Assembly (NCBI GenBank): GCA_024636255.1
Contig: JAGXHK010000077.1
Location: 1 to 38,110 of the forward strand
Length of the DNA stretch: 38,110 nucleotides
Direction: 5' to 3'
From: Desulfuromonadales bacterium
Lineage (GTDB): Bacteria; Desulfobacterota; Desulfuromonadia; Desulfuromonadales; Geoalkalibacteraceae
How positions within the stretch are numbered: position 1 is the first letter of the stretch; the number at the start of each line of letters is the position of its first letter. The notes beneath the pieces are model-generated. The model made no database searches and had not been told where the DNA came from. It worked only from the letters and a program-made list of their open reading frames with translations. Shown piece by piece: positions 7,314 to 14,957 of this stretch. Made by a program: the position numbers and the translations under genes.

Positions 7314-10300
7314 TCTCCGTTCAACTCGTCGCCCTGATCTCACTGGCGTATTTTGCTCTGCTCTTCGGTGTGGCGTATTTCGCCGATAAACGTCGTGAAG
7401 CTGGACGCAGCATTATCTCCAATTCCCATATCTATTCCCTCTCGCTGGCCGTTTTCGTCACGACATGGACCCTTTACGGCAGTGTGGGCCGCGCCGCGAC
7501 CAGCGGACTCGATTTTCTGCCCGTCTATCTCGGTCCGACTCTGATCGCCTTCACCTGGTGGTTTTTTCTGCGCAAGATGGTGCTGGTCAGCAAAGAGCAC
7601 AACATCGTGAGCATCGCCGACTTTATCTCCAGCCGTTACAGAAAGTCGGCAGTGCTCGGCGCGATCGTCACAATCTTTGCGGTGATCGGGATCATGCCCT
7701 ACATCGCCCTCCAGCTCAAGGCGGTGGCGCACACCTTCGATCTGTTGACAACAACACAGGTCGGCCCGGGCGGCAGCGCACAATTTACCCCGCTGGCTCC
7801 CCGCATGGACACCGCGTTCATCGTCGCAACCGTCCTTGCCTTGTTCGGAGTCCTGTTCGGGGCCCGCCGCCTTGACGCTTCGGCCCGTCACGAGGGGCTC
7901 GTCGCCGCCGTGGCTCTGGAGTCGATCATCAAGCTGGTCGCTTTTCTGGCCGTTGGCGTGTTCGTGACTTACGGTCTATTCGATGGCTATGCCGATATCT
8001 TTCAGCGCTTTTTCGCCACTTTCCCGGACCGTGATTACCTGGTGACAATTGGCACCACCCAGATTCCCTATGCCAAATGGTTCTCCCTGACATTTATCTC
8101 CATAATGGCGGTGATGTTTCTACCCCGCCAGTTCCATATCATGGTCATCGAGAATTCGGATCCCAAGCATATCAAGAGTGCCATGTGGCGCTTTCCAGCC
8201 TACATGTTTTTGATCAATCTTTTCGTTATTCCCATCGCCCTTGGCGGCCTGCTCATGTTCGGCGGCGATACGACCCATGCCGACTATTTCGTGCTTCACC
8301 TGCCCCTCGAGTCAGGGCATCACTGGCTGGCACTGCTCGTTTTTCTCGGCGGATTTTCCGGAGCGGCCGGCATGGTTATGGTCTCCTCCATCGCGCTGGC
8401 CACGATGATTCTCAATCACCTGGTGATGCCGATCGTGATCAAGCTTCGCTTCGAATCTCACGATCTCTCGGGATTTCTGATCAATATGAAGCGCCTTGCC
8501 ATCGTGGCCGTCATTTTCCAGGGGTATCTCTATTACAAGATCATCGGCGACTCCTTTGCTCTGGTGAATATCGGGCTGATCTCCTTCGTTGCCGCCACCC
8601 AGTTCGCTCCTGCGGTAATCGGCGGTCTTTACTGGCGCCGTGGCAACGTGAGCGGCGCCACCACCGGCCTTCTCCTCGGCTTCGTCGTCTGGTTCTACAC
8701 GCTGCTCGTCCCCTCGTTCGTGCGCTCCGGATGGGTGAAGACGGATATTCTCGAAAACGGTCTTTTCGATCTTCCGCTGCTGCGCCCCACCGAGCTTTTC
8801 GGTCTGAGCGGATTCGACCTGTGGACCCACTCACTGTTCTGGACGATGTTTTTCAATCTTTCGGCCTACCTGCTCGTCTCTCTGCTCACCCGGCCCAACA
8901 GCATCGATCGTGAGCAGGCCGCCAAATTCGTCGACCCTGAAAGCTATCGAGAAGAAGAGCAGAAACGCAGGCGCATAAGTAAAGCACCGACGATCATGGA
9001 GTTCGTCAACCTGATGGCAAAATTCATCGGAGAAAAGCAGGCGCATGCCACCATCGCTGAATATCTGGGCGACCGCGAGATCGACGAGCGCGGCAGTCTC
9101 TCTGAGTATGATCTCCCCAATCTGAAGCGTTTTGCCGAACGCACTCTGGCCGGATCGGTGGGGACCGCCCCGGCGCGAATCATCATTGAGAACTATCTCT
9201 CCGCCCGCGGCAGCGAAATGGAGGATGTTTTCGATATCTTCGGCACCGTCACGTTGAGTCGGACCGCCAGCCGGGAACAGCTCGGCGTGCTGTATGAGGC
9301 GGCAAGCATCGCCGCCAGCGGCGAGGAGCTCAAAAACATACTGGATAATATTCTCGAGCTGCTGATGCGCCAGTTTAAGTTTGATCTGTGCGTTATCCGC
9401 ATACTTGACGAGGACCGCAATTCCCTGATCGTGCGCTCGCAGAAAGGGATGAGTTCCGAACATCTGGGCGAGTCAGAACGCGACCTGTCAATGGACACCT
9501 ACATCGGCGAAGCTTTTCTTACCAATTCAGTGAATAAAGTCAACGATACCGATTTTCTTGAAAAGCCCCACTCGGCGCAGATTATCCATCGCGAAGGCAT
9601 TAAATCGTTCGCCCACGCACCGATTACGGTCGAGGGGCAGCCGATGGGTGTGCTCTCTGCCTTTTCCCGCTCGGTGAAGGGCATTTTCACCGAGGAGTTT
9701 GTCGAGCGTTTTCGCAGCCTCGCCGGGCAGATCGGCGTTGCCTGGCGTAATGCTTCCCAGACCAGAAGGCTGATCGAAGTGCGCGGCCAGGAACGCGAAC
9801 TGCAGATTGCTAAAAACATTCAACTCGGTCTGTTGCCGACCCAAACGCCAAAAACGACTGGAATCTCTCTGGCCGGAATTTGTGTCCCGGCCAGGCAGGT
9901 CGGAGGAGACTACTACGATTATCTCGAACGCGGTGAGAACGGCATCGATCTGATCATCGCCGACGTTTCAGGACATAACGTGGGAGCGGCGCTGATTATG
10001 GCCGAAGCGCGGACCTTCATCCAGGCCCAGGCCCGCCAGATCGACTCGGCCAATGAGATTATGGAGGCGATCAATCGCTTTTTCTACGCCGACCTGACAC
10101 GAGCCGAATTATTCATCACCATGTTTTACCTCAAGTACAACAGCGCAAACCACGAGATGGCCTACGCCAGCGCGGGTCACAATCCGCCGCTGATCTGGCG
10201 CCGCGATTCCAACGCCTGTGAATGGCTGGACGCCGAGGGTCTGATTCTCGGCATCAGGAAAGAAGTTGTTTTCGAAGAAAAGAAGGGGACATTGAACCCT

Positions 10301-10519
10301 GGCGATCTCGTATTACTCTATACCGACGGCATTATCGAAGCCGAAAACGCTCGAGAGGGATTCTTCGGTCGCGATCGCCTGTGCGCCCTGGTGAGTGAAT
10401 ATCACGATCGGCCGCCACAGGAGATCATCAATAACCTGCTTGACCAGGTCAGACTTTTTACCGGCATGCAGACCTTCAACGATGACGTGACAATGATCGT
10501 CATGCGGGTCGAAAAATGA
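7310..10519 (+). CDS. SLC5 transporter-STAC-GAF-SpoIIE phosphatase chimera
   Basis: A 1069-residue membrane protein. Residues 1 to about 525 are a CbrA-like SLC5 (sodium:solute symporter) unit; the conserved blocks TWTLYGSVGRAA, ISSRYRKS, PYIALQLKAV and FAPAVIGGLYWRRGN are all there. Residues about 540-645 look like a STAC linker (FAERTLAGSVGTAPARIIIE). A GAF domain covers about 655-800. A PP2C/SpoIIE serine phosphatase covers about 825-1066: RQVGGDYYDY with metal-binding Asp867, DVSGHNVGAA with Asp885, YASAGHNPP, LYTDGIIEAEN and NDDVTMIV with Asp1058/1059. All usual metal ligands are present, so the phosphatase is probably active. In known CbrA-type sensors the output is a histidine kinase; here it is a phosphatase. 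The expected target is the phosphorylated STAS protein encoded next. The sensed solute is unknown. Confidence 0.92.
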   Translation: MISVQLVALISLAYFALLFGVAYFADKRREAGRSIISNSHIYSLSLAVFVTTWTLYGSVGRAATSGLDFLPVYLGPTLIAFTWWFFLRKMVLVSKEHNIVSIADFISSRYRKSAVLGAIVTIFAVIGIMPYIALQLKAVAHTFDLLTTTQVGPGGSAQFTPLAPRMDTAFIVATVLALFGVLFGARRLDASARHEGLVAAVALESIIKLVAFLAVGVFVTYGLFDGYADIFQRFFATFPDRDYLVTIGTTQIPYAKWFSLTFISIMAVMFLPRQFHIMVIENSDPKHIKSAMWRFPAYMFLINLFVIPIALGGLLMFGGDTTHADYFVLHLPLESGHHWLALLVFLGGFSGAAGMVMVSSIALATMILNHLVMPIVIKLRFESHDLSGFLINMKRLAIVAVIFQGYLYYKIIGDSFALVNIGLISFVAATQFAPAVIGGLYWRRGNVSGATTGLLLGFVVWFYTLLVPSFVRSGWVKTDILENGLFDLPLLRPTELFGLSGFDLWTHSLFWTMFFNLSAYLLVSLLTRPNSIDREQAAKFVDPESYREEEQKRRRISKAPTIMEFVNLMAKFIGEKQAHATIAEYLGDREIDERGSLSEYDLPNLKRFAERTLAGSVGTAPARIIIENYLSARGSEMEDVFDIFGTVTLSRTASREQLGVLYEAASIAASGEELKNILDNILELLMRQFKFDLCVIRILDEDRNSLIVRSQKGMSSEHLGESERDLSMDTYIGEAFLTNSVNKVNDTDFLEKPHSAQIIHREGIKSFAHAPITVEGQPMGVLSAFSRSVKGIFTEEFVERFRSLAGQIGVAWRNASQTRRLIEVRGQERELQIAKNIQLGLLPTQTPKTTGISLAGICVPARQVGGDYYDYLERGENGIDLIIADVSGHNVGAALIMAEARTFIQAQARQIDSANEIMEAINRFFYADLTRAELFITMFYLKYNSANHEMAYASAGHNPPLIWRRDSNACEWLDAEGLILGIRKEVVFEEKKGTLNPGDLVLLYTDGIIEAENAREGFFGRDRLCALVSEYHDRPPQEIINNLLDQVRLFTGMQTFNDDVTMIVMRVEK

Positions 10520-10533
10520 AGGCTTCACTTCAG

Positions 10534-10550
10534 ATTCGCACATGGCGAAT
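10534..10550. promoter_or_regulatory. Inverted repeat between the phosphatase and antagonist genes
   Basis: ATTCGC and GCGAAT form a perfect 6-bp dyad around a 5-base centre (ACATG), 15 bases after the phosphatase stop. No T-run follows, so it is not a canonical terminator. It could be an operator for the downstream STAS gene or an RNA hairpin. The rest of the 143-bp gap shows only the AAGGAGATA Shine-Dalgarno before 10663. Confidence 0.35.
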
Positions 10551-10662
10551 GGAAGGGAGATATGGTATCGTAGTGATTAACGCGCTTTCAAAAATATCGG
10601 AGAGCAAAAAGGATCGGCTTCTGCTGGAAAATTCAGATTTTTGAAATGAAGGAGATATTCCA

Positions 10663-10998
10663 ATGATTCTTAAAGTTGAAGAAAAAGACGATGTTGTTTT
10701 AATTCAGGTTAAGGAGGAGCGTCTGGATGCCCACAACAGTGGCGAATTGAAAAATCAGATGCTCAACCTGTTCGAAGAGGGAAAAAATCATATCGTCATT
10801 GATCTTCAGGATGTCCGTTTCGTCGACTCTTCAGGTCTCGGCGCCCTGGTCTCCGGTTTCAAGAATGCCAGCGCGCGTAATGGCAACCTCAAGCTCTGCG
10901 GTCTGCAACCCCAGGTCAAGTCTATGTTCGAGCTGACCCGGCTGCATCGGGTCTTCGAGATCTTTCCCGGCACGGATGAAGCCCTGGACAGTTTCTGA
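10663..10998 (+). CDS. STAS-domain anti-sigma factor antagonist (SpoIIAA/RsbV type)
   Basis: A 111-residue single STAS domain. The phosphorylation loop VDSSGLGAL carries tandem serines 56/57, one of which is the residue phosphorylated in SpoIIAA/RsbV. In the known mechanism the unphosphorylated form binds the RsbW-type kinase and releases its partner, and a SpoIIE/RsbU phosphatase restores it. All three parts lie side by side here: phosphatase upstream, kinase 20 bases downstream. A strong AAGGAGATA site precedes the ATG by about 6 bases. Length and motif are normal. Which process the switch controls cannot be told from the window. Confidence 0.95.
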   Translation: MILKVEEKDDVVLIQVKEERLDAHNSGELKNQMLNLFEEGKNHIVIDLQDVRFVDSSGLGALVSGFKNASARNGNLKLCGLQPQVKSMFELTRLHRVFEIFPGTDEALDSF

Positions 10999-11018
10999 CC
11001 GGGGCCTGCGGGGGGCAT

Positions 11019-11441
11019 ATGAAGAACGAAAAAATAGAGGTGGACATCAAGGTCCCCAATCAGACCCGCTACCTGAGTCTCATTGGAAAGATCGGTGAAG
11101 ATATCGCACGGACCCTCAAGCGCTACAAAGGTGATCGTGAAGAACTCGCCTATCATATCAACCTGGTTCTGACCGAATCGATGACCAACGCGATCCGGCA
11201 TGCGCACGAGGGGGATCCGACCAAAGAGGTGCACCTGACGATCTCGATTCAGGAAAGCAATCTGGTCATCAAGGTCTACGACCAGGGGCAGGGTTTCGAC
11301 ATCAGTAAAGCCCCCATGCCGAAATTCAAATGCCTCGACGAGCATGGTCGGGGCGTCTTCATCATTCACTCCCTGATGGACAGCGTCACGTACCGCGAAT
11401 TTGACGGCGGCCATGTCCTCGAGATGATCAAGGCCCTTTGA
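11019..11441 (+). CDS. RsbW-type serine kinase / anti-sigma factor (HATPase)
   Basis: A 140-residue GHKL ATPase of the anti-sigma factor kinase group. The N box LTESMTNAIRHA has Glu53 and Asn57; G1 is YDQGQGFD (Asp88, Gly90, Gly92); G2 is HGRGVFII (Gly110, Gly112). It should phosphorylate the STAS protein encoded 20 bases upstream and bind either that protein or another partner. It is the last gene of the plus-strand block, converging on the HAD gene with only 3 bases between them. No sigma factor gene lies in the block, so the controlled partner is encoded elsewhere or is not a sigma factor. Confidence 0.93.
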   Translation: MKNEKIEVDIKVPNQTRYLSLIGKIGEDIARTLKRYKGDREELAYHINLVLTESMTNAIRHAHEGDPTKEVHLTISIQESNLVIKVYDQGQGFDISKAPMPKFKCLDEHGRGVFIIHSLMDSVTYREFDGGHVLEMIKAL

Positions 11442-11444
11442 ACG

Positions 11445-12065
11445 TCAATTCAGATCGAGCAGCTTCAGCAACTCGAGATGCGCTCCAATCATGTCGTGTT
11501 TTCTCCACTCCCCTTTATAGCCAACGAAGCGCACCCCTGCCTTGCGGGCCGCTTCGCAGTCAAGGGAAGAGTCCCCGATGAAAATCAGTTCCCCGGCAAC
11601 ACATTCAAGTCTTTCGGCAGCTACCAGCAGCATGTCTGGGTAAGGCTTGGGGCGAGCCACATCGCCACTTGTCACAACCGTCGTAAAAAAATCAGCGATT
11701 CCGAAGTGATCCAGCAGGCCGGCTACGCTCTGACCGCGATTGGTGGCAACGCCCAGCACAAACCTGCGGCTGAGCAGGGACAAGGTTTGTTCGATTCCGG
11801 GTTCACTGCGCAGGTGCGGGAGAAATCGCCTGTAATCGATATCTGCGGCAACAGCGAGGGCTTCCTCGACAAGGTCTTCGCCCAGCAGGTTTTTGAGCAC
11901 CTGCGGACTGGCCGCAGTATGGCAGAGATGAATCGTCTCCTTGTCCAGGGGATCGATGGCCGGCCGGCCGAACTGCCCCAGAATAGCGCCGTAGTAGGCC
12001 AGATTGGCGGACTGACTGTCGAACAGAACGCCATCACAGTCATAAATAATTCCTTTGGTTTTCAT
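11445..12065 (-). CDS. HAD-family phosphatase (phosphoglycolate phosphatase-like)
   Basis: A 206-residue haloacid dehalogenase-type hydrolase. Motif I is DCDGVLFDS near the N-terminus (Asp9 nucleophile, Asp11 acid/base). Motif II lies in VATNRGQS, motif III lysine in ARPKPYPD, and motif IV is GDSSLDCEAA. The helical cap between motifs I and II fits the Gph/PGP subgroup. The start is ATG 12065, which overlaps the lgt stop as ATGA and has AGGGGGCGGGG just upstream; a longer frame to 12164 has no such support and would run far into lgt. It is the last gene of the rluD-lgt-HAD operon. Substrate specificity in this group cannot be read from sequence. Confidence 0.88.
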   Translation of the reverse strand: MKTKGIIYDCDGVLFDSQSANLAYYGAILGQFGRPAIDPLDKETIHLCHTAASPQVLKNLLGEDLVEEALAVAADIDYRRFLPHLRSEPGIEQTLSLLSRRFVLGVATNRGQSVAGLLDHFGIADFFTTVVTSGDVARPKPYPDMLLVAAERLECVAGELIFIGDSSLDCEAARKAGVRFVGYKGEWRKHDMIGAHLELLKLLDLN

Positions 12066-12850
12066 CGCCCCGCCCCCTGCCGCCGCTGACAGTACCAGAT
12101 CCCGGCCAGACCGAGCAGGATCATGGGCAGCGAGAGCAGCTGTCCCATGGTCGCATTCACCCACAAAAATCCCAGATGCGCATCGGGCTGGCGAAAGTAT
12201 TCCACCAGGAAGCGAAACAAACCGTAAAGGGCGAAAAAGGTAAAAAATGGAACCCCATGAGGCGCTTTACGGCGCTGCAGGAGGTAAAGAATCGTGAAAA
12301 GAACCGCTCCCTCCAGAAAGGCTTCGTAGAGCTGGCTGGGGTGGCGTGGTTCTGGTCCCGCCCCCGGAAAAACCATCGCCCAGGGCACATCAGTCGTTCT
12401 TCCCCAAAGCTCACCGTTGATGAAATTTCCGATTCGCCCCAGACCGATGCCCGGCGCAGCAGCGGTCACCAGAACATCTCCCGTCAACAGAACCGGCAGC
12501 GACCGGCGATAACAGAATAGAACTGCAGCGACGACGACTCCGAGCAGACCGCCATGAAAACTCATGCCGCCTTCCCAAACCGCGGGAATCTGCAGTGGGT
12601 TCTCCAGGTAATATGGCAGATTGTAGAAAAGAACATATCCTAGCCTTCCCCCGATAATCACGCCGATGACGGTCGAGAAGAGCAGATCCGAAATCCCATC
12701 CTTGTCCAGGGGCACATTGCGAAGGCGCACCAGGTGCCGAATCAGGAAATAGCCAATGGCAAATCCGAGCAGGTACATCATTCCGTACCAGCGCACGGAA
12801 ACGGGGCCGAGGCTGATAATGACCGGATCAAACTGGGGATAAGGTATCAT
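12062..12850 (-). CDS. lgt: Prolipoprotein diacylglyceryl transferase
   Basis: Inner-membrane enzyme that moves diacylglycerol from phosphatidylglycerol to the lipobox cysteine of prolipoproteins, the first step of lipoprotein maturation. It has 262 residues and about seven membrane helices. The family signature GRIGNFINGELWGR is intact near residues 135-150, as is the SFHGGLLG block upstream of it. The C-terminal part carries LVEYFRQPDAHLG, matching the conserved FRxPD segment. Its stop overlaps the start of the HAD phosphatase gene, and it lies 15 bases downstream of the pseudouridine synthase gene. Several lipoproteins in this window would be its substrates. Confidence 0.96.
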   Translation of the reverse strand: MIPYPQFDPVIISLGPVSVRWYGMMYLLGFAIGYFLIRHLVRLRNVPLDKDGISDLLFSTVIGVIIGGRLGYVLFYNLPYYLENPLQIPAVWEGGMSFHGGLLGVVVAAVLFCYRRSLPVLLTGDVLVTAAAPGIGLGRIGNFINGELWGRTTDVPWAMVFPGAGPEPRHPSQLYEAFLEGAVLFTILYLLQRRKAPHGVPFFTFFALYGLFRFLVEYFRQPDAHLGFLWVNATMGQLLSLPMILLGLAGIWYCQRRQGAGR

Positions 12851-12865
12851 AAGAAAGTCCTGGTA

Positions 12866-13810
12866 TCAGGTTGCAGGCTGATGAGTACCGCGGCGGAAGG
12901 CTTCGAGGACGGCGCTCAAATCCTCAGGAAGTGGAGCTTCCACCTCGAGAGGGCGTCCACTGACGGGGTGATTGAGAATGAGACGCCGGGAATGGAGAAG
13001 ATGACGCAGGATCTTTAGCCCGCCAGCCTGGTCCGGGCCGCCATAAAAACCATCGCCGAGCAAGGGATGCCCAAGCTCAGCCAGGTGAACGCGGATCTGG
13101 TGCGATCTTCCCGTCACAGGCTGCACTTCGAGCAGCGCGGCTTCGGAAAACGTTTCGAGGACACGGTATCGGGTCACAGCTTCCCTGCCGCCGGAGGTCA
13201 CAGACATCATACGGTTGCCATTGCGACTGCGAACCAGACGGGAGCGAATCTCACCCTGTCCTTCGCAGGGGCATCCGGCCACCAGGGCAAGATAAACCTT
13301 CGTGATCTCGCGTCCGCTGACGGCGGCCGTCAATCCCTTATGCGCTTGAGGATGGATTGAGAAAACCATAACGCCGGAGGTATCACGATCAAGCCTCTGC
13401 ACCATTCCCAGTTCGGGTTTCAGATGTGGCCGCCAGGGATCCTGCAACATTCGCAAAAGGGCCTCATAGAGAGTACCTTTGAAACGGGCATGTGTCGGCT
13501 GGGTATCGACCCCGGCAGGCTTATTCAGGGCAAGAAGGAATTTATCGCGATATAAAATATGCGCATCCCGTACCACAAAAGGTTCCAGGGACAGACCATC
13601 GACGTGGACTTCTATTTCCTCATCGCCCTGCAGCGCGCGGGTACACTTGCGCTGCCGGCGGCCTTCCACATGAACTCCGCCAAGATCAATAATTTTGCGC
13701 AACTGGGTACGGGAGAGGTTCTCAACCTGCTCGGCGAGAAACTGATCCAGCCTCTTTCCTGAATCCCGACCGGAAGTCTGCAGTCGATAAAGAGCTCGCC
13801 TTGCCCTCAA
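12866..13810 (-). CDS. RluA/RluD-family pseudouridine synthase
   Basis: A 314-residue RNA pseudouridine synthase with an N-terminal S4 RNA-binding domain (about residues 18-75) and the RluA-type catalytic domain. The active-site block reads QRLDRDTSGVMVF, in which the second Asp is the catalytic one. Also present are LALNKPAGVDTQP and GRSHQIRVHLAELGHPLLGD. The target uridines (23S rRNA in RluD; others in RluA/RluC) cannot be set. The start is unusual: TTG at 13810, supported by a near-perfect AAGGAGG 8 bases upstream, with no better ATG before the S4 domain. It heads the operon with lgt and the HAD gene. No clear promoter was found for it. Confidence 0.9.
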   Translation of the reverse strand: MRARRALYRLQTSGRDSGKRLDQFLAEQVENLSRTQLRKIIDLGGVHVEGRRQRKCTRALQGDEEIEVHVDGLSLEPFVVRDAHILYRDKFLLALNKPAGVDTQPTHARFKGTLYEALLRMLQDPWRPHLKPELGMVQRLDRDTSGVMVFSIHPQAHKGLTAAVSGREITKVYLALVAGCPCEGQGEIRSRLVRSRNGNRMMSVTSGGREAVTRYRVLETFSEAALLEVQPVTGRSHQIRVHLAELGHPLLGDGFYGGPDQAGGLKILRHLLHSRRLILNHPVSGRPLEVEAPLPEDLSAVLEAFRRGTHQPAT

Positions 13811-13894
13811 AGGCTTCTCCTCCTTGCTGGCAGCATGCCGATGCAGGCAAAAGTCCCAGCAAATAAAACGAAACCCTTTTCAGCGTCACCGGCT

Positions 13895-13922
13895 TTGACA
13901 ATCTGAAAATTGCTGTTAAACA
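13895..13922 (+). promoter_or_regulatory. Promoter-like site on the plus strand in a gene-free gap
   Basis: TTGACA (13895-13900, perfect -35) and an extended -10, TGT-TAAACA (-10 hexamer 13917-13922), are separated by 16 bases. It points into the gap upstream of rluD, where no plus-strand protein gene exists. Transcription would start near 13929. Confidence 0.4.
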
Positions 13923-13928
13923 TTTTGA

Positions 13929-14183
13929 TTACCGGGATGTGCGTGTCCAGTTTGCAAGTAACGACCAACATAAAGCATTTATTGCCTCGGAAAAAACCTC
14001 GCGGTGAGCCAGCCCACCTCTTTGAGTGGGACGCCTAAAGCGGTTTTCAGAGGCGAGCTATGGTGACCACGGTCAGAGTCTGAGCAAACTGAATCGCCAT
14101 CCCGGTGCCGGTCAATCTTCAGCACTTTTTTTCGGCTTCCGGTCCAAATGAAAAGGCCGCCGTCTACAAAACGGAGGCCTTTT
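13929..14183 (+). ncRNA. Candidate orphan small RNA of about 255 nt
   Basis: The 409-bp gap 13811-14219 holds no credible protein gene. On the plus strand it has a promoter-like site ending at 13922 and a strong intrinsic terminator at 14151-14183. Between them lie a hairpin (CCCAC / GTGGG, about 14014-14030) followed directly by ACGCCTAAAGC, and later ATGGTGACC-AC-GGTCA. The string GAGTGGGACGC-AAAGC resembles part of c-di-GMP/cGAMP (GEMM-I) riboswitches, but the GCAAA element normally before that hairpin is missing and no plus-strand gene follows. I call it a candidate transcript only. It could equally be the upstream region of the rluD operon. Confidence 0.3.
14151..14183. terminator. Intrinsic terminator, probably bidirectional
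   Basis: AAAAGGCC and GGCCTTTT form the outer stem, with CCGT/ACGG continuing inside after one mismatch and a 7-base loop. T-runs occur on both strands. On the minus strand it ends the sppA-ihfB-thioesterase transcript; on the plus strand it would end the candidate small RNA. Confidence 0.8.
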
Positions 14184-14219
14184 CTCGCAAAATAGAGTAT
14201 GTATGTGCCGCCGTCTGAA

Positions 14220-14609
14220 CTATCTCTCGAGAATATGTCGATCAAGCACAAAGCATGTAAAATCACCATCCAGAACGGCCGCTCCCGACTCGGTCGAGCA
14301 GAGAACATGCACGACGAATTTGCGGTCGCGGCGCTCCACCACTTCAGCCTGAGCTGTCACCTTATCTCCAACCTGGACAGGGGCAGTAAATCGAACCTGT
14401 GCACTTCCAAGGACCACATTCGGATCATTCACCGCCAGCATTGCCGCGTAATCAGCAAGGCCGAAAGTAAACCCACCATGGGCCAGACCCCGCTCGTCAG
14501 CAGCCATCTGCGACCCGACGCTCAATCGAACGGTGGCCGATCCTTCGCTCAACTGGACAGGCTCGCCGACAAGTTCAGCTGAGATCTGTGAATGCGTTTT
14601 GATATCCAT
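14220..14609 (-). CDS. Hotdog-fold thioesterase (PaaI-like)
   Basis: A 129-residue hotdog-fold protein. The block LAHGGFTFGLADYAAMLAVN is the PaaI/FapR-type helix with the conserved His-Gly-Gly, and ARVRFTAPVQVGDKVTAQAEV-like strands follow (the sequence has SAQVRFTAPVQVGD). Such proteins hydrolyse acyl-CoA or bind acyl ligands; the substrate is not known. There is no DNA-binding N-terminal part as in FapR, so an enzyme is more likely. It follows ihfB by 18 bases and precedes the terminator at 14151-14183. The Shine-Dalgarno before ATG 14609 is weak. Confidence 0.8.
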   Translation of the reverse strand: MDIKTHSQISAELVGEPVQLSEGSATVRLSVGSQMAADERGLAHGGFTFGLADYAAMLAVNDPNVVLGSAQVRFTAPVQVGDKVTAQAEVVERRDRKFVVHVLCSTESGAAVLDGDFTCFVLDRHILER

Positions 14610-14627
14610 AATGATAACGTCACTCGA

Positions 14628-14942
14628 TCAGCGTGCAATCGAAGCGACTGCGGGCACGACAATGCTGCTGTTGACCCGTTCACGCAATTCTTTGCCCGTT
14701 TTGAAAAACGGGGTTTTTTTCGGTGGAATCTTCACCAGGTCACCGCTTTTCGGATTTCGCGCTTCCCGGGCGTCACGCTCGCGAATGGTAAAGGAACCAA
14801 ATCCGCGAATCTCAACGCGATCACCGCCCACCAAAGCATCACTGATGGTGTCAAAAATGGTATTGACGATCAGTTCGGCTTCTTTTTTGTTAAGATTTCC
14901 GCTCTCGTCGGACAACTGCTCAATCAATTCGCTTTTCGTCAT
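14628..14942 (-). CDS. ihfB: Integration host factor, beta subunit
   Basis: A 104-residue DNA-bending protein of the HU/IHF family. It reads as IHF-beta rather than HU: MTKSELIEQL, NLNKKEAELIVNTIFDTIS and GDRVEIRGFGSFTIRERDAR. The beta-arm tip ARNPKSGD keeps the proline that intercalates in DNA. IHF-beta works with an alpha subunit, which is not in this window. It sits directly after rpsA-sppA, matching the common order in which ihfB follows rpsA. AGGAGG lies 8 bases before the ATG. The C-terminal tail after ERVN is somewhat longer than in E. coli IHF-beta. Confidence 0.95.
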   Translation of the reverse strand: MTKSELIEQLSDESGNLNKKEAELIVNTIFDTISDALVGGDRVEIRGFGSFTIRERDAREARNPKSGDLVKIPPKKTPFFKTGKELRERVNSSIVVPAVASIAR

Positions 14943-14957
14943 AGGGATACCTCCTGC

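Noticed and set aside
14000-14080. Calling a c-di-GMP (GEMM-I) riboswitch outright
   Set aside because: Only GGGACGC-AAAGC and a partial later hairpin fit; the GCAAA element, the GNRA loop and a downstream gene are missing. Kept as a low-confidence candidate RNA.
13979-14308. A minus-strand frame of 109 codons across the gene-free gap
   Set aside because: It runs through the terminator at 14151-14183 and into the thioesterase gene, and shows no family match.
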